DNA from: Chloroherpetonaceae bacterium
GTDB lineage: Bacteria; Bacteroidota; Chlorobiia; Chlorobiales; Thermochlorobacteraceae
DNA: 64,000 nt
Assembly: GCA_025056565.1 (NCBI GenBank)
Contig: JANWWA010000003.1
Location: 1-64,000 of the forward strand
Reading direction: 5' to 3'
Below the pieces are notes generated by a model, which was given only the letters and a program-made list of their open reading frames with translations, was not told the DNA's origin and searched no databases. Below are positions 63,087 through 64,000 of this stretch, piece after piece; position 1 is the first letter of the stretch; every line of letters starts with the position of its first letter. The translations under genes were made by a program, and so were the position numbers.

Positions 63087-63118
63087 AAAGGCAAGTCATG
63101 CACTGACTTGCCTTTTTT
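63087..63118 (+). terminator. Intrinsic terminator of the OmpA lipoprotein gene
   Basis: AAAGGCAAGTCA (63087-63098) pairs perfectly with TGACTTGCCTTT around a 5-nt loop (TGCAC), ending in a run of T. It lies 19 bp past the stop codon. Confidence 0.9.
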
Positions 63119-63142
63119 GTTTCAACTTAGTGTTGGCGCAAG

Positions 63143-64000
63143 ATGAGCTTAATGGTTAGCGTGTCGGGCATTCGTGGCATTGTCGGCGAAAGCCTGACGC
63201 CAAGTCTCCTATTGGATTATACCCAAGCTTTTGCCGCATGGCTCTATGAGCAGAAAAGTAGCGGCAAACTGGATTTGCAAGTCGGAGTGCCGAAGGTCGT
63301 CATCGGGCGCGATACGCGCCCAACTGGGCAAGCAATCCTTGACTTTGTGCAAAGTGTGCTGGTGCAGTGTGGGTGCAATGTAATCAATTTGGGCGTGGCA
63401 ACCACGCCGACAGTTGAAGTGGCAGTGATAGCAGAACACGCCGACGGAGGAATAATTATTTCTGCTTCACACAATCCGCTGGAGTGGAATGCGCTTAAGC
63501 TGCTGAACCGCTCAGGCGAGTTTCTGACACCCGCTGAAGGAGCGCGTGTGCAAGCGCTGGCAGCCAGTCAGCAGTGCGTAACGGCACGCTGGAATCAGTT
63601 TGGCATTGCCGTATCCAACGCTGGGTATAGTGACTTGCACATTCAAAAAACACTCTCACTGTCCATCATTGACACGAAAAAAATTGCTGCGCGCCGCTAT
63701 AGGGTGCTGGTTGATGCGGTCAATGGCGCAGGCTCAAGCATTGTCCCAATGCTGTGTGAGCGATTAGGTGCAGCAGAGGTCATCAAAGTGGCTTGCAACG
63801 GCAGTGGCATCTTTCCACGACCACCTGAACCAATTGAAGAGAACCTAAAAGAGACACAAGCACTGGTAGCGTATCACCATGCAGATATTGGTATTGTGGT
63901 AGATCCCGATGTTGACCGAGTGTGTTTTATCTGCGAAGATGGGTCGCTGTTTGGAGAAGAATACACACTGGTGGCCTGCGCAGATTTTTATCTCCATCAC
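63143..64000 (+). CDS. glmM: Phosphoglucosamine mutase (partial, N-terminal two thirds)
   Basis: The frame starts at the ATG at 63143 and is open to the right edge, giving 286 residues. It begins MSLMVSVSGIRGIVGESLTP and has VVIGRDTRPTGQ, the phosphoserine loop IIISASHNPLEWNALKLL and the metal-binding DPDVDRVCFI. These match the GlmM-type alpha-D-phosphohexomutases of Bacteroidetes/Chlorobi that make glucosamine-1-phosphate for peptidoglycan and LPS; a phosphomannomutase or phosphoglucomutase role cannot be fully excluded on the visible part. Confidence 0.85.
   Translation, partial: MSLMVSVSGIRGIVGESLTPSLLLDYTQAFAAWLYEQKSSGKLDLQVGVPKVVIGRDTRPTGQAILDFVQSVLVQCGCNVINLGVATTPTVEVAVIAEHADGGIIISASHNPLEWNALKLLNRSGEFLTPAEGARVQALAASQQCVTARWNQFGIAVSNAGYSDLHIQKTLSLSIIDTKKIAARRYRVLVDAVNGAGSSIVPMLCERLGAAEVIKVACNGSGIFPRPPEPIEENLKETQALVAYHHADIGIVVDPDVDRVCFICEDGSLFGEEYTLVACADFYLHH

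Noticed and set aside
1-64000. tRNA, rRNA, CRISPR arrays, insertion sequences, prophage or integrase genes
   Set aside because: No conserved T-loop patterns, repeated spacers, transposases or phage proteins were found on reading; absence is not proven without dedicated searches.

Overview
The window looks like a chromosomal segment of a Chlorobi-lineage bacterium, probably an oxygen-tolerant relative of the green sulfur bacteria (Thermochlorobacter or Chloroherpeton-like). Four points support this: a geranylgeranyl reductase of the bacteriochlorophyll type (52092-53243), a fused LpxC-FabZ gene (53512-54957), a carB gene that stops after its first half (26917-28413), and promoter-like elements of the Bacteroidetes/Chlorobi form TTTG-N20-TAnnTTTG. 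ETF-quinone oxidoreductase (23775-25475) fits a respiring organism. No rRNA, tRNA, CRISPR array, insertion sequence or prophage was seen. The genus is inference.

Layout. 1-3671: end of a helical protein, purS-purQ, an exported unknown, a small membrane protein and a TPR protein. 3861-17496: a minus-strand run of closely packed genes for surface polysaccharide (asparagine-synthase-type amidotransferase, heparinase-fold protein, three or four methyltransferases, GT9 and GT4 glycosyltransferases, a flippase), leading upstream into rlmB and a class II amidotransferase. 17774-31421: plus-strand genes for an AIM24-like protein, a GlgE-like GH13 protein, a PfkB kinase, RecQ, ETF-QO with an unlisted 54-residue membrane protein, half of CarB, a Pif1-type helicase, and a DNA methyltransferase followed by a gene broken at a G6 run. 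31422-31943: an intergenic island with a possible structured RNA, a small lysine-rich exported peptide gene and its terminator.

32035-38505: tandem dienelactone-hydrolase paralogues (the first lacks two catalytic residues), cobT, a small DUF4295-like protein, then merC, a TonB-dependent receptor and a lipoprotein, carrying two identical-form palindromes TGCAA-N5-TTGCA that suggest a metal-repressed uptake unit. 38710-49310: nucleotide-sugar, folate, CoA, lipid and purine housekeeping genes (UXS-type epimerase, GT87, folD, coaD, rsmD, transketolase N-half, plsY, dedA, purC) and an esterase with a C-terminal sorting-like domain. 49344-51821: HerA-like ATPase plus a protein with a histone H1-like tail. 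52092-64000: bchP, lpxC/fabZ, dusB, a TPR sensor kinase with its response regulator, hisD, an LptF/G permease, an OmpA-family lipoprotein and the start of a phosphoglucosamine mutase.

Most of the window is core metabolism and envelope assembly. The parts that look least explained are the metal-regulon candidate, the methyltransferase with its frameshifted partner, the enzyme/pseudoenzyme hydrolase pair and the 31.4-32.0 kb intergenic island.
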